From: Thalassospiraceae bacterium
GTDB lineage: Bacteria; Pseudomonadota; Alphaproteobacteria; Rhodospirillales; Magnetovibrionaceae
NCBI GenBank assembly: GCA_030637205.1
Contig: DAOVVL010000109.1
Location: 1-6,813, forward strand
Length of the DNA stretch: 6,813 bases
Direction: 5' to 3'
Part shown: positions 1-6,492 of the stretch, piece after piece
How the letters are laid out: every line of letters starts with the position of its first letter
Position numbering within the stretch: the first letter of the stretch is position 1
Made by a program: the position numbers and the translations under genes
The notes under the pieces: generated by a model
Seen by the model: the letters and a program-made list of their open reading frames with translations, nothing else
What the model was told of the DNA's origin: nothing
Databases searched by the model: none

Positions 1-1206
1 CACCACGGCGAAGCGCGCACCTTCGACCATCACCTCGGCGATCAAGGGCCAGGTGTTATAGGTCGATGATTGAACCGCGCCGTATGCACCGGCAGTACGG
101 ATCGCTACCAGGTCGCCGGCCTTGAGCGCGGGCATGTGGCGGGCCTCGGCGAACGTGTCACCGGTTTCACAAATGGGGCCGACCACATCGACCTCGGTCT
201 CAACTTCGCCTTGAACGGGTTCAATCACTGGCACGATATCGTGGTGCGCGCCGTATAACGTCGGGCGGATCAGGTCGTTCATCGCCGCGTCCAGCACCAC
301 AAAGGTGCGCGTCGCGCCTTCTTTGATGTAAATGACTTTGGCCACCAAAAGGCCTGCGTTGCCAACGATTAAACGGCCCGGCTCAAAAATGTATTCGAGC
401 CCTAAATCGCCAACCGTTTCGCGCACCACTTGCGCATAATCTTCGACCCCCGGCGCGGGGCGTTCTTCGTTGCCATACGGAATGCCAAAGCCGCCGCCAA
501 GATCCAGCGTGGTGATTTCAAGCCCGTCTTTCCTGAGCATCGCCACCAGATCGCCCATGCGCTCATAGGCACGGCGAAAGGGTTCCATGTCATGGAGTTG
601 CGAACCGATATGCACGGCCAGCCCTTTGGTTTCAATGCCATCCATGTTAGCCGCACGCGCATAGATTTCGTGGGCGCGGGTCCATTCGATGCCAAATTTT
701 GTTTCCAGCGTACCGGTGGAAATTTTTGCGTGGGTTCCGGCTTCGATGTCGGGGTTCACCCGAAGGGCAATGGGCGCACGAAGGCCTTTTTCAGTTGCGA
801 TGCGGCTGATGGTTTCAAGTTCGGGAACCGATTCAACATTGATCTGGCGAATGCCCACATCCAGCGCCGCCGCAATCTCGCTTTCAGTTTTGCCGATCCC
901 GGAAAATACAATTTTAGATGCCGGAACCCCGGCGCGAAGCGCGCGCGACATTTCACCGCCCGACACCACATCGGCCCCGGCACCCAGACGCGCCAGCGCG
1001 TGGATTACGGAAATATTTGAATTGGCTTTAACCGCATAACAAACCAGTGCGTTCATGCCGCGAAGCGCATCGGAAAACACCTGATAGTGGCGTGTCATGG
1101 TGGCCGTGGAATAGACATAAAACGGCGTTCCGACGTCAGTGGCGATGTCGGTGATGTCTACATCTTCTGCCGCCAGGCGGCCGTTTTTATAGTCAAAGTA
1201 ATCCAT
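1..1206 (-). CDS. lysA: Diaminopimelate decarboxylase, C-terminus cut by window edge
   Basis: This PLP enzyme decarboxylates meso-diaminopimelate to L-lysine, the last step of the DAP lysine pathway, in the cytosol. The minus strand is open for 402 codons from the ATG at 1206 to the left edge. The family is usually about 420 residues, so only a short tail is missing. Visible motifs are the PLP Schiff-base lysine in CYAVKAN (Lys60), HIGSQ (199-203), the phosphate-binding glycine loop GGGFG (237-241), EPGR (275-278), the second-subunit active-site motif CETGD (346-350) and the PLP-contacting SSTYN (Tyr383). This is the fold-III alanine-racemase-like barrel followed by a C-terminal beta domain. 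The start is supported by GAGAAG four bases upstream and by the alphaproteobacterial N-terminus MDYFDYKNG. After YN the sequence reads TWP, where I would expect an arginine; this is a small deviation with no clear consequence. It lies 47 bases downstream of lptM and is probably cotranscribed with it. Confidence 0.96.
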   Translation of the reverse strand, partial: MDYFDYKNGRLAAEDVDITDIATDVGTPFYVYSTATMTRHYQVFSDALRGMNALVCYAVKANSNISVIHALARLGAGADVVSGGEMSRALRAGVPASKIVFSGIGKTESEIAAALDVGIRQINVESVPELETISRIATEKGLRAPIALRVNPDIEAGTHAKISTGTLETKFGIEWTRAHEIYARAANMDGIETKGLAVHIGSQLHDMEPFRRAYERMGDLVAMLRKDGLEITTLDLGGGFGIPYGNEERPAPGVEDYAQVVRETVGDLGLEYIFEPGRLIVGNAGLLVAKVIYIKEGATRTFVVLDAAMNDLIRPTLYGAHHDIVPVIEPVQGEVETEVDVVGPICETGDTFAEARHMPALKAGDLVAIRTAGAYGAVQSSTYNTWPLIAEVMVEGARFAVV

Positions 1207-1253
1207 AGATCTTCTCACGTTCGCAGATCAACCATCTGCTTAGAAAAGGGAAT

Positions 1254-1403
1254 TTAGTTGCCCGGGTAGCTGCCGGGATAGGTCGATCCCGGCGGCACTT
1301 CCGGCGCGCCCTTGCGCCCACACGCAGAAACCACACTGCCCATCGCCAGGATTAAAAGTGCTAGCACTGCAAAACGAATGGTTCTTGTTGCGCTGGTGGC
1401 CAT
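1254..1403 (-). CDS. lptM: LptM-like small lipoprotein (LPS-assembly accessory, formerly YifL)
   Basis: This is a 49-residue predicted lipoprotein. It has a basic N-terminus (MATSATRTIR), a hydrophobic segment at about residues 11-25 and a lipobox VSAC with the lipidated cysteine at position 28. The mature part starts CGRKGAPEVPP, which matches the LptM/YifL signature CGxKG....PP, and ends in a Pro/Gly/Tyr-rich tail. In E. coli, LptM binds the LptD-LptE translocon and promotes correct disulfide formation in LptD; transfer of that role to this protein is inference. The ATG at 1403 is one base after the argH stop. AAAGAGG (complement of 1414-1420), inside the end of argH, acts as ribosome site with a 10-base spacer. 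Translational coupling to argH is therefore likely. Placement beside lysA is common for this family in proteobacteria. Confidence 0.88.
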   Translation of the reverse strand: MATSATRTIRFAVLALLILAMGSVVSACGRKGAPEVPPGSTYPGSYPGN

Positions 1404-1404
1404 C

Positions 1405-2811
1405 TTACAAAAACCTCTTTCTGGCAGACTTACACTGGGCTTTCACGTTATCGGGTGCGGTGCCGCCAAAACTTACACGGCTGGTAACGGAATTTTCCAC
1501 ACCCAACACATCAAACACGGCGTCAGTGATGGAAGCTTCTACCGATTTCATATCATCAATAGAAAGGTCTTCCAGACCCACACCCTTTTCTTCGGCAAGC
1601 TTCACCAGTTCGCCGGTCACGTGGTGGGCATTTCTAAATGCCATGCCCAGTTCCTTGACCAGCCAGTCGGCCAGATCGGTCGCGGTGGTAAAGCCCTGAC
1701 CCGCAGCGTTTTGCATGCGTTCAGTATCAAAAGTTGCTGATCCAAACATGCCGCCCATTGCCGCCAGACACAGTTCCATCGTGTCCGCAGCATCAAACAC
1801 CGGTTCCTTGTCTTCCTGCATGTCTTTGCCGTAAGCCAGTGGAAGGCCTTTCATGGTTGCCAGCAAACCCAACAGGTTGCCAAACACCCGGCCAGACTTT
1901 GCACGCACCAGCTCGGCAGCATCTGGGTTGCGCTTTTGCGGCATGATTGAGCTGCCGGTCGAAAAATCGTCCGACAACCGCATGAAACCAAATGGCTCAG
2001 ACGTCCAGATCACCACTTCTTCGGCCATGCGCGAAAGATGCACCGCCGCAATCGAAAGCGTGCTTAAAAATTCCAGCGCAAAGTCCCGGTCTGAAACCGC
2101 GTCCAGCGAATTTGCCGTGGGCCGATCAAAGCCAAGCGCGTTTGCCGTGTGGTCCCGGTCAATGGGGAACGACGTTCCGGCAAGTGCGGCTGATCCCAGC
2201 GGACATTCGTTCAGCCGTGCGCGCGCATCAGAAAGACGCGAGCGATCACGGCCCAGCATTTCCACATAAGCCAACAAATGATGGCCAAGCGTCACCGGTT
2301 GGGCGGCCTGTAAATGGGTAAAGCCGGGCAAGATCGTGCCCGCGTGTTCCTCGGCGCGTTTGATTAACACTTCCTGCAAAGCTTTCAGGCCCTCATCCGT
2401 GGCGTCGATGGCGTCGCGTATCCATAATTTCAGGTCCGTCGCCACCTGATCGTTTCTGGAACGCGCCGTGTGCAACCGCCCGGCAGCATCCCCGATCAAT
2501 TCAGCCAGCCGCGCTTCGATGTTCATATGAATGTCTTCAAGCGCGCGCGAAAATTGAAAATCTCCGGCTTCGATCTCGGTGGCAATTTTTTCCAGCCCCT
2601 CAAGGATGGCATTGCCATCTTCTTGGGATATGATGCCCTGAGCCTGCAGCATGGTGCAGTGGGCTATGGATCCCTGGATATCCTGGGCGAACAGACGCGC
2701 ATCAAAGCCGACGGAGGCATTGATTTCCTCCATCACCGCTGATGGTCCTTGTGCGAACCTGCCGCCCCAGATGGCGCTGGTTTTGCTGGTTTTGCTGTTT
2801 TGATCGCTCAT
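1405..2811 (-). CDS. argH: Argininosuccinate lyase
   Basis: This enzyme splits argininosuccinate into L-arginine and fumarate, the last step of arginine synthesis, as a cytosolic homotetramer. The 468-residue protein is full length for the family. Numbered from the ATG at 2811, it shows the N-terminal WGGRF (15-19), HTARSRNDQV (114-123), TxHLQ with the catalytic-region histidine (His166), and the fumarase/aspartase-superfamily signature GSSIMPQKRNP (286-296), which carries the catalytic serine on the flexible loop. The C-terminus ends in the usual GGTAPDNV region. An in-frame GTG at 2826 would add five residues (MEHRT) but has no ribosome site. The ATG at 2811 has a weak GTGGA upstream, so I prefer it without being certain. 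It is first in the argH-lptM-lysA run and divergent from the thioredoxin gene. Residues just before WGGRF are a Ser/Lys/Thr tail written by a 9-base tandem repeat. Confidence 0.97.
   Translation of the reverse strand: MSDQNSKTSKTSAIWGGRFAQGPSAVMEEINASVGFDARLFAQDIQGSIAHCTMLQAQGIISQEDGNAILEGLEKIATEIEAGDFQFSRALEDIHMNIEARLAELIGDAAGRLHTARSRNDQVATDLKLWIRDAIDATDEGLKALQEVLIKRAEEHAGTILPGFTHLQAAQPVTLGHHLLAYVEMLGRDRSRLSDARARLNECPLGSAALAGTSFPIDRDHTANALGFDRPTANSLDAVSDRDFALEFLSTLSIAAVHLSRMAEEVVIWTSEPFGFMRLSDDFSTGSSIMPQKRNPDAAELVRAKSGRVFGNLLGLLATMKGLPLAYGKDMQEDKEPVFDAADTMELCLAAMGGMFGSATFDTERMQNAAGQGFTTATDLADWLVKELGMAFRNAHHVTGELVKLAEEKGVGLEDLSIDDMKSVEASITDAVFDVLGVENSVTSRVSFGGTAPDNVKAQCKSARKRFL
2777..2802. 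repeat. 9-base tandem repeat at the 5' end of argH
   Basis: CTGGTTTTG occurs twice in perfect tandem (2777-2785 and 2786-2794), followed by an 8-base degenerate copy CTGTTTTG (2795-2802). The period is a multiple of three. On the argH strand the repeat encodes the NSKTSKTSA stretch upstream of the conserved WGGRF, so slippage would change linker length without breaking the frame. Confidence 0.7.
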
Positions 2812-2897
2812 AGTCCGGTGTTCCACTAAAAATTAGTGCCAAAGCCGCAAAATCGGGTCTGGCGCTATGCATAATAACCTTATATCAAGGCCCGGTG
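2812..2897. promoter_or_regulatory. Divergent argH / tlpA-like intergenic region
   Basis: These 86 bases separate the divergent starts of argH and the thioredoxin gene and must hold both promoters. The centre (about 2866-2887) is AT-rich compared with its surroundings. It contains CATAAT at 2870-2875, a 5/6 match to a plus-strand -10 box, and its mirror TATTAT on the minus strand. No -35 element with proper spacing is visible in either direction, so promoter positions are not assigned. No clear operator-like inverted repeat was found. Confidence 0.4.
2887..2890 (+). promoter_or_regulatory. Ribosome binding site of the TlpA-like gene
   Basis: AAGG lies seven bases before the ATG at 2898 but only four before the in-frame GTG at 2895. 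It therefore favours the ATG as the start. Confidence 0.5.
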
Positions 2898-3569
2898 ATG
2901 AACCTAAATCCCGATAACCGCAAGGTTTTTCTTGGCATTGGCGCTGTTATGGCGCTGGTGGTCCTCATCGCCTTCATTGTGGTGAAATCCCTAAATCTTG
3001 CAAGTGTAGAGGCCCCCGAGGCCCCGGCGTCTCAGCTCGAGGCGAGCCAGCCGGTCGTCCTTGAAGGCCCGCTGGCCCCGCCGGCGCTTCTGCAAGGGCG
3101 GATCGGCCAAACCAGCTTCAGCCCTGAAGCCCTGAGCACCCCGTTTTTTGACGCAGACGGGCGCGAAATCACAGCCCTTGACCTTATCGGCCAAAGCCCG
3201 AAGGGAACCGGGCTGGTGATTAACTTCTGGGCCACATGGTGCGTGCCTTGTGTCAAGGAAATGCCCGAGCTGGACCAGCTGGCGGGCGATTTGAAAGACA
3301 GCGGCGTTAAGGTTCTGGCACTTTCGGTGGACCGCAAGGCTGCACAAAAAGTGCCGCCGTTTTACGCCGCCAACGCCATCAAAAATCTGGAGCTTCTCTA
3401 TGATGAACGTGGCCGGGTTTCCAAACGCATGGGGGTGCGGGGCCTGCCGACCACGGTGTTAATCCGTGCCAACGGCCAGCCGCTGGGCCAGGTGGTGGGC
3501 ATCGTTCAGTGGGACGATCCACAAGTGCGTGATTATCTGGCTCGCGTGCTGGGACCGGCCCGGCAATAA
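2898..3569 (+). CDS. TlpA/ResA-family membrane-anchored periplasmic thiol-disulfide oxidoreductase
   Basis: This 223-residue protein has a short cytosolic N-terminus, one uncleaved transmembrane anchor (about residues 11-29) and an Ala/Pro/Glu-rich periplasmic linker (about 36-66). A thioredoxin-fold domain follows (about 70-220). The active site is WCVPC (Cys115, Cys118), preceded by the typical VINFWATW strand. The cis-proline is in GLPTT (Pro184). Family members (TlpA, ResA, CcmG) reduce periplasmic disulfides, for example in apocytochrome c or in copper-site proteins of cytochrome oxidase. The exact client cannot be told from sequence, and no ccm genes are nearby. The divergent position from argH-lptM-lysA is, to my knowledge, common in alphaproteobacteria. 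The GTG-ATG pair at 2895/2898 leaves the start uncertain by one codon; AAGG spacing favours ATG. Confidence 0.93.
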   Translation: MNLNPDNRKVFLGIGAVMALVVLIAFIVVKSLNLASVEAPEAPASQLEASQPVVLEGPLAPPALLQGRIGQTSFSPEALSTPFFDADGREITALDLIGQSPKGTGLVINFWATWCVPCVKEMPELDQLAGDLKDSGVKVLALSVDRKAAQKVPPFYAANAIKNLELLYDERGRVSKRMGVRGLPTTVLIRANGQPLGQVVGIVQWDDPQVRDYLARVLGPARQ

Positions 3570-3654
3570 ACTCAATCAAATCAAGTCTGTAAGAATGTGT
3601 GGGTTTTATTGGTCTGACCGTGGCAATCCTGATATGAATGGGGGCGATAATTCC

Positions 3655-3680
3655 GGTGATGCGGGGGGCATCTACCTTTT
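3655..3680 (+). terminator. Weak rho-independent terminator-like hairpin downstream of the TlpA-like gene
   Basis: GGTGATGC (3655-3662) can pair with GCATC-T-ACC (3668-3676), giving eight base pairs with one bulged T and a five-G loop. TTTT (3677-3680) follows directly. It lies about 85 bases after the thioredoxin stop. The bulge and the short T-run make it a weak candidate, and the match could be chance. Confidence 0.27.
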
Positions 3681-3750
3681 CGGCGCGATCATTTGCGCAC
3701 CTATGCCGAGAAAGGTTTGGCCAGCACGGCCCTGCACCCGTAAATGAGCG

Positions 3751-3755
3751 AGGAG
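3751..3755 (+). promoter_or_regulatory. Ribosome binding site of the PAS histidine kinase
   Basis: AGGAG lies 11 bases before the ATG at 3767, and a second purine run (GGGG, 3758-3761) lies five bases before it. No such site precedes the in-frame ATG at 3638. This supports 3767 as the true start. Confidence 0.55.
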
Positions 3756-3766
3756 CAGGGGCACAG

Positions 3767-6466
3767 ATGCCCAAGAATAAATCCAAGAAACCGGCCATCA
3801 AGATGCCGCCCATGCCCGATACCCACGAGCAGCGGCTGTATGACTTTGTGTCCACGGTCGGCGACTGGATATGGGAAACAAATACGCTTCTTGAATTCAC
3901 CTATGTATCGGAACGCTTTGAAGCCCTGACGGGGCTTGAGGAATCATTCCTGCTGGGCACCACTTTGTCGCAACTGGTGTTGGGTTTTCCCAAGGTTAGC
4001 GCAAAAAATAAAACCATCTTTAACCTTGATAACAAAGCCCCATTCCACGAAATCGCTTGCTCGCTGGTATCTGAAAGCGGTGCCATCATGCACTTCAGCC
4101 TTTCGGGAACGCCGTTTTACGATTCTGATGGATTGTTCTGCGGTTACCGGGGTGCGGCGCACAACATTACCGATAAATTATCGACCTACCGGATGCCCAA
4201 ACTTGCGGCGCAAGACCCGGATGCCCCCGCGAACGAAACTCCCAACCCCGGCGAAGCTGAAGCCACCGAGGCCTTTGTCATCTATGACAAGGCTGGCAAC
4301 GTGATCGGTGCCAGCGAAAGTTATCTGCAGCTTTACCCCGACATCAGCGACATGATTATTCCCGGTGCCACGCTGAAGGATATTCTTACAGAAACGGTCA
4401 AGCGTATCGACATTCCCGAGGCAAAAACCGACCCCGAAAAATGGGTGCAGGAAAAGCTCGAAGAACGATTGCGCGCCAAAACCGGAACCAAGGAAATTTT
4501 CCGCCATGGCCGCTGGTGGCGTATGCACGAAAGCCTGACCAGTGATGGCAATGTTTTGTGTATGCACACCGATATTACCGACCTGAAAAATATGGAAACA
4601 TCCTTGCTGGATGCCGAAACGCGTTATCGCAAGCTGGTCGAGCTGGCACCCGACCTGACGTGCGTAATAACCGACGGCATTATTACCTTGATGAATTCTG
4701 CAGGCGCAAACGTGCTGGGCTTTGATTCAAGCGAAGAACTGCTTGGCACCGCGTTTCATAAATATGTTCACCCGGATTTTGAAGATATCATCCGCCATGA
4801 GCTTGAATCGCTTTTGGAAGAAAAGTGGATGCCGATCCGCCTCGTGCATCACGATGGCCACATCATGGATGCCGAGCTTGCCGCCATGCCCCTATCGCGC
4901 AACACCGCCAAGACCGTCATGTTGGTGGCGCGCGATACATCAGATCGCAAACGGTCCGTTGAGGCCCTGATCGCACGTGATGAACATTTACGCAGCGTCA
5001 TGGACACCGTGGTTGATGGCATTATTTCCATCGATAAAAACGGCATCATCCAGTCGTTTAACAAATCGGCTGAACGCATTTTCGGCTACCCCGCCCACGA
5101 GGTCATCGGCAAAAACGTAAAAATGCTGATGCCCGAACCGCAAAAAAGTGAACACGACGGGTATCTGGACAATTACCTGACAACGGGGAATGCAAAAATT
5201 ATTGGCTTCGGGCGCGAAGTGACCGGCCTGAAAAAAGATGGACATGAATTTCCGATGGATCTGGCCGTTTCCGAAATGCGCCGCGATGGGGTTTCGACCT
5301 TTATCGGCGTGGTCCGCGATATTACCGAGCGCAAAAAATCGGAAGAAAGTTTGCACGACAGTCGCGAACGTCTTGCCTTGGCCATTGAGGGTTCCGGCGA
5401 AGGCATTTGGGATTGGGACGCCAGATCAGACCTGATTTATATTTCGCCCAAAATTCAGGAAATGTTCGGCATCGTGCAAAAAAACATCCGGCCCAAGGAA
5501 TGGCAGGATTACATACACCCCGATGATACGAAAATTTTCCAGGCTGCGCTGGTCGATTACCTGAACGAACAAACGACGACCCTGAACATTGAATGCCGTT
5601 TTCTTGACCCTGACAAGAATTCGATTTGGGTGCGCATCAGCGGCAAGGCGCTTAGAAATAAAACAGGCCGGGCCTATCGAATTTCAGGTTCCGTCGCTGA
5701 CATTACCCAACGGGTTGTGTTTGAAAATGAAATTATCGGCGCCAAGGAACGCGCCGAAGTCGCCAACCGTGTCAAAACCGAATTTTTGGCGAACATGTCG
5801 CATGAACTTCGCACCCCGCTAAACGCGATTATCGGATTTTCAGATGTCATGGTTTCTGCCCTGTTTGGCAAGCTGGACAGCCATTACGATGAATATGCCC
5901 ACAACATCCGCGATTCCGGACAACATCTTCTGGGTGTCATCAATGATATTTTGGATGTATCGCGCGTTGAAACCGGAAACCTGGAAATCCGTTCCGAAGC
6001 AATCGCCGTGCTGGCGCTGGTCGATTCCGCCATGCGGCTGGTGCGTGACCGCGCCCATGCGGGCGACCTGAAATTAATCAAGGATATCGAAAACCGGCTT
6101 CCAGAAGTCAGCGTCGATACCCAACGCATGAAACAGGTTTTGATCAACGTACTGTCCAATGCGGTGAAATTCACGCCCGAAGGCGGGTCCGTTACCATTT
6201 CAGCCAAGCGCGAGACGGGCGGCGGCATCATCATTGCGATCAAGGATACCGGCATCGGCATGGCGGAAGAAGATATTGAAATCGCGCTAACCCCGTTCGG
6301 CCAGGTCGATAGCCGCCTGCAGCGCAAGTACGAAGGCACCGGATTGGGCCTGCCATTATCAAAAAACCTGATCGAGCTGCATTCTGGTACAATAGATATC
6401 AAGAGCAACCCCAAGGTCGGCACCACAGTCTTCCTGACCATTCCGGCGGAACGTGTGATCGACTAA
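3767..6466 (+). CDS. Soluble five-PAS sensor histidine kinase with a FixL-like heme-PAS module
   Basis: This 899-residue protein has no transmembrane segment or signal peptide, so it is a cytosolic sensor. Modules in order: PAS1 (about 20-137), a Pro/Ala/Glu linker (about 145-168), PAS2 of PAS_7 type (about 168-275), PAS3 (about 283-395), PAS4 (about 402-523), PAS5 of PAS_3 type (about 530-650), HisKA (about 668-740) and HATPase_c (about 784-895). Each PAS ends in the DIT-like hinge (HNITD, TDITDLK, ARDTSDRK, VRDITERK, VADITQR) leading into a likely helical linker. The phosphoacceptor is His679 in SHELRTPLNAI. ATP-site boxes are N (Asn798), G1 DTGIGM (827-832), F PFGQVD (843-848) and G2 GTGLGL (857-862), all intact. 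The FG-[K/P]L...YAxxIRxSGQHLLxxINDILD stretch after the H-box is PleC/DivJ-like. PAS4 has MPEP..SEHDGYL with His463 and GREV with Arg483, as in FixL heme PAS. The in-frame ATG at 3638 would add 43 unlike residues and lacks a ribosome site. There is no receiver domain and no partner regulator in the window. Confidence 0.93.
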   Translation: MPKNKSKKPAIKMPPMPDTHEQRLYDFVSTVGDWIWETNTLLEFTYVSERFEALTGLEESFLLGTTLSQLVLGFPKVSAKNKTIFNLDNKAPFHEIACSLVSESGAIMHFSLSGTPFYDSDGLFCGYRGAAHNITDKLSTYRMPKLAAQDPDAPANETPNPGEAEATEAFVIYDKAGNVIGASESYLQLYPDISDMIIPGATLKDILTETVKRIDIPEAKTDPEKWVQEKLEERLRAKTGTKEIFRHGRWWRMHESLTSDGNVLCMHTDITDLKNMETSLLDAETRYRKLVELAPDLTCVITDGIITLMNSAGANVLGFDSSEELLGTAFHKYVHPDFEDIIRHELESLLEEKWMPIRLVHHDGHIMDAELAAMPLSRNTAKTVMLVARDTSDRKRSVEALIARDEHLRSVMDTVVDGIISIDKNGIIQSFNKSAERIFGYPAHEVIGKNVKMLMPEPQKSEHDGYLDNYLTTGNAKIIGFGREVTGLKKDGHEFPMDLAVSEMRRDGVSTFIGVVRDITERKKSEESLHDSRERLALAIEGSGEGIWDWDARSDLIYISPKIQEMFGIVQKNIRPKEWQDYIHPDDTKIFQAALVDYLNEQTTTLNIECRFLDPDKNSIWVRISGKALRNKTGRAYRISGSVADITQRVVFENEIIGAKERAEVANRVKTEFLANMSHELRTPLNAIIGFSDVMVSALFGKLDSHYDEYAHNIRDSGQHLLGVINDILDVSRVETGNLEIRSEAIAVLALVDSAMRLVRDRAHAGDLKLIKDIENRLPEVSVDTQRMKQVLINVLSNAVKFTPEGGSVTISAKRETGGGIIIAIKDTGIGMAEEDIEIALTPFGQVDSRLQRKYEGTGLGLPLSKNLIELHSGTIDIKSNPKVGTTVFLTIPAERVID
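4970..5335 (+). other. PAS4 domain: candidate heme-binding (FixL-type) gas sensor
   Basis: These bases encode kinase residues 402-523. Aligned from memory with Bradyrhizobium FixL at a constant offset of 263 and no gaps, His463 falls on the proximal heme ligand His200 and Arg483 on the distal Arg220. The distal-pocket hydrophobics Ile215, Leu236 and Ile238 correspond to Ile478, Leu499 and Val501. FixL Arg206, a heme-propionate contact, is Asn469 here. The motif also occurs in many PAS proteins not shown to carry heme, so binding is an inference. Confidence 0.55.
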
Positions 6467-6492
6467 TCTGTATTACGCGAAATGCGCAGCCC

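Larger units (their letters stand above)
3570..3766. other. Intergenic spacer between the thioredoxin and kinase genes
   Basis: This 197-base spacer holds no recognisable gene. It contains the hairpin at 3655-3680 and the kinase ribosome site at 3751-3755. All three plus-strand frames have short open stretches; none has a good start with a ribosome site and a recognisable product. Frame 3660-3743 reads coding-like at its end (DHLRTYAEKGLASTALHP, then TAA) but lacks an in-frame ATG or GTG. A kinase promoter should lie here. The best I can see is TTGGTC (3609-3614) with TATGAA (3633-3638) at 18-base spacing, which is a poor match. Confidence 0.5.

Noticed and set aside
430..1020. 196-codon plus-strand open frame opposite lysA
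   Set aside because: It is a shadow of lysA, whose motifs are clear on the minus strand; the translated product shows no family features.
1208..1229. Inverted repeat GATCT / AGATC around the lysA ribosome site
   Set aside because: Five base pairs with a 12-base loop is too weak to claim as a riboswitch or attenuator; no lysine-riboswitch features fit in a 47-base leader.
3611..3619. Small palindrome GGTCTGACC in the kinase upstream region
   Set aside because: Four-base arms are expected by chance and no second copy is nearby to suggest an operator.
3595..3747. 50-residue open frame in the spacer before the kinase (MCGFYWSD... PCTRK)
   Set aside because: It has no ribosome site, no recognisable domain and a composition typical of non-coding sequence; kept only as part of the spacer note.
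5884..6441. 185-codon minus-strand open frame opposite the kinase catalytic core
   Set aside because: It overlaps the intact N, G1, F and G2 boxes of the kinase in antisense; its Ser/Arg-rich product is typical of a shadow frame.
3767..6466. Naming the kinase fixL
   Set aside because: Only PAS4 resembles FixL. The H-box is HELRTPLNAI and PleC/DivJ-like, FixL has HELNQPL, and no fixJ-like gene is in view.
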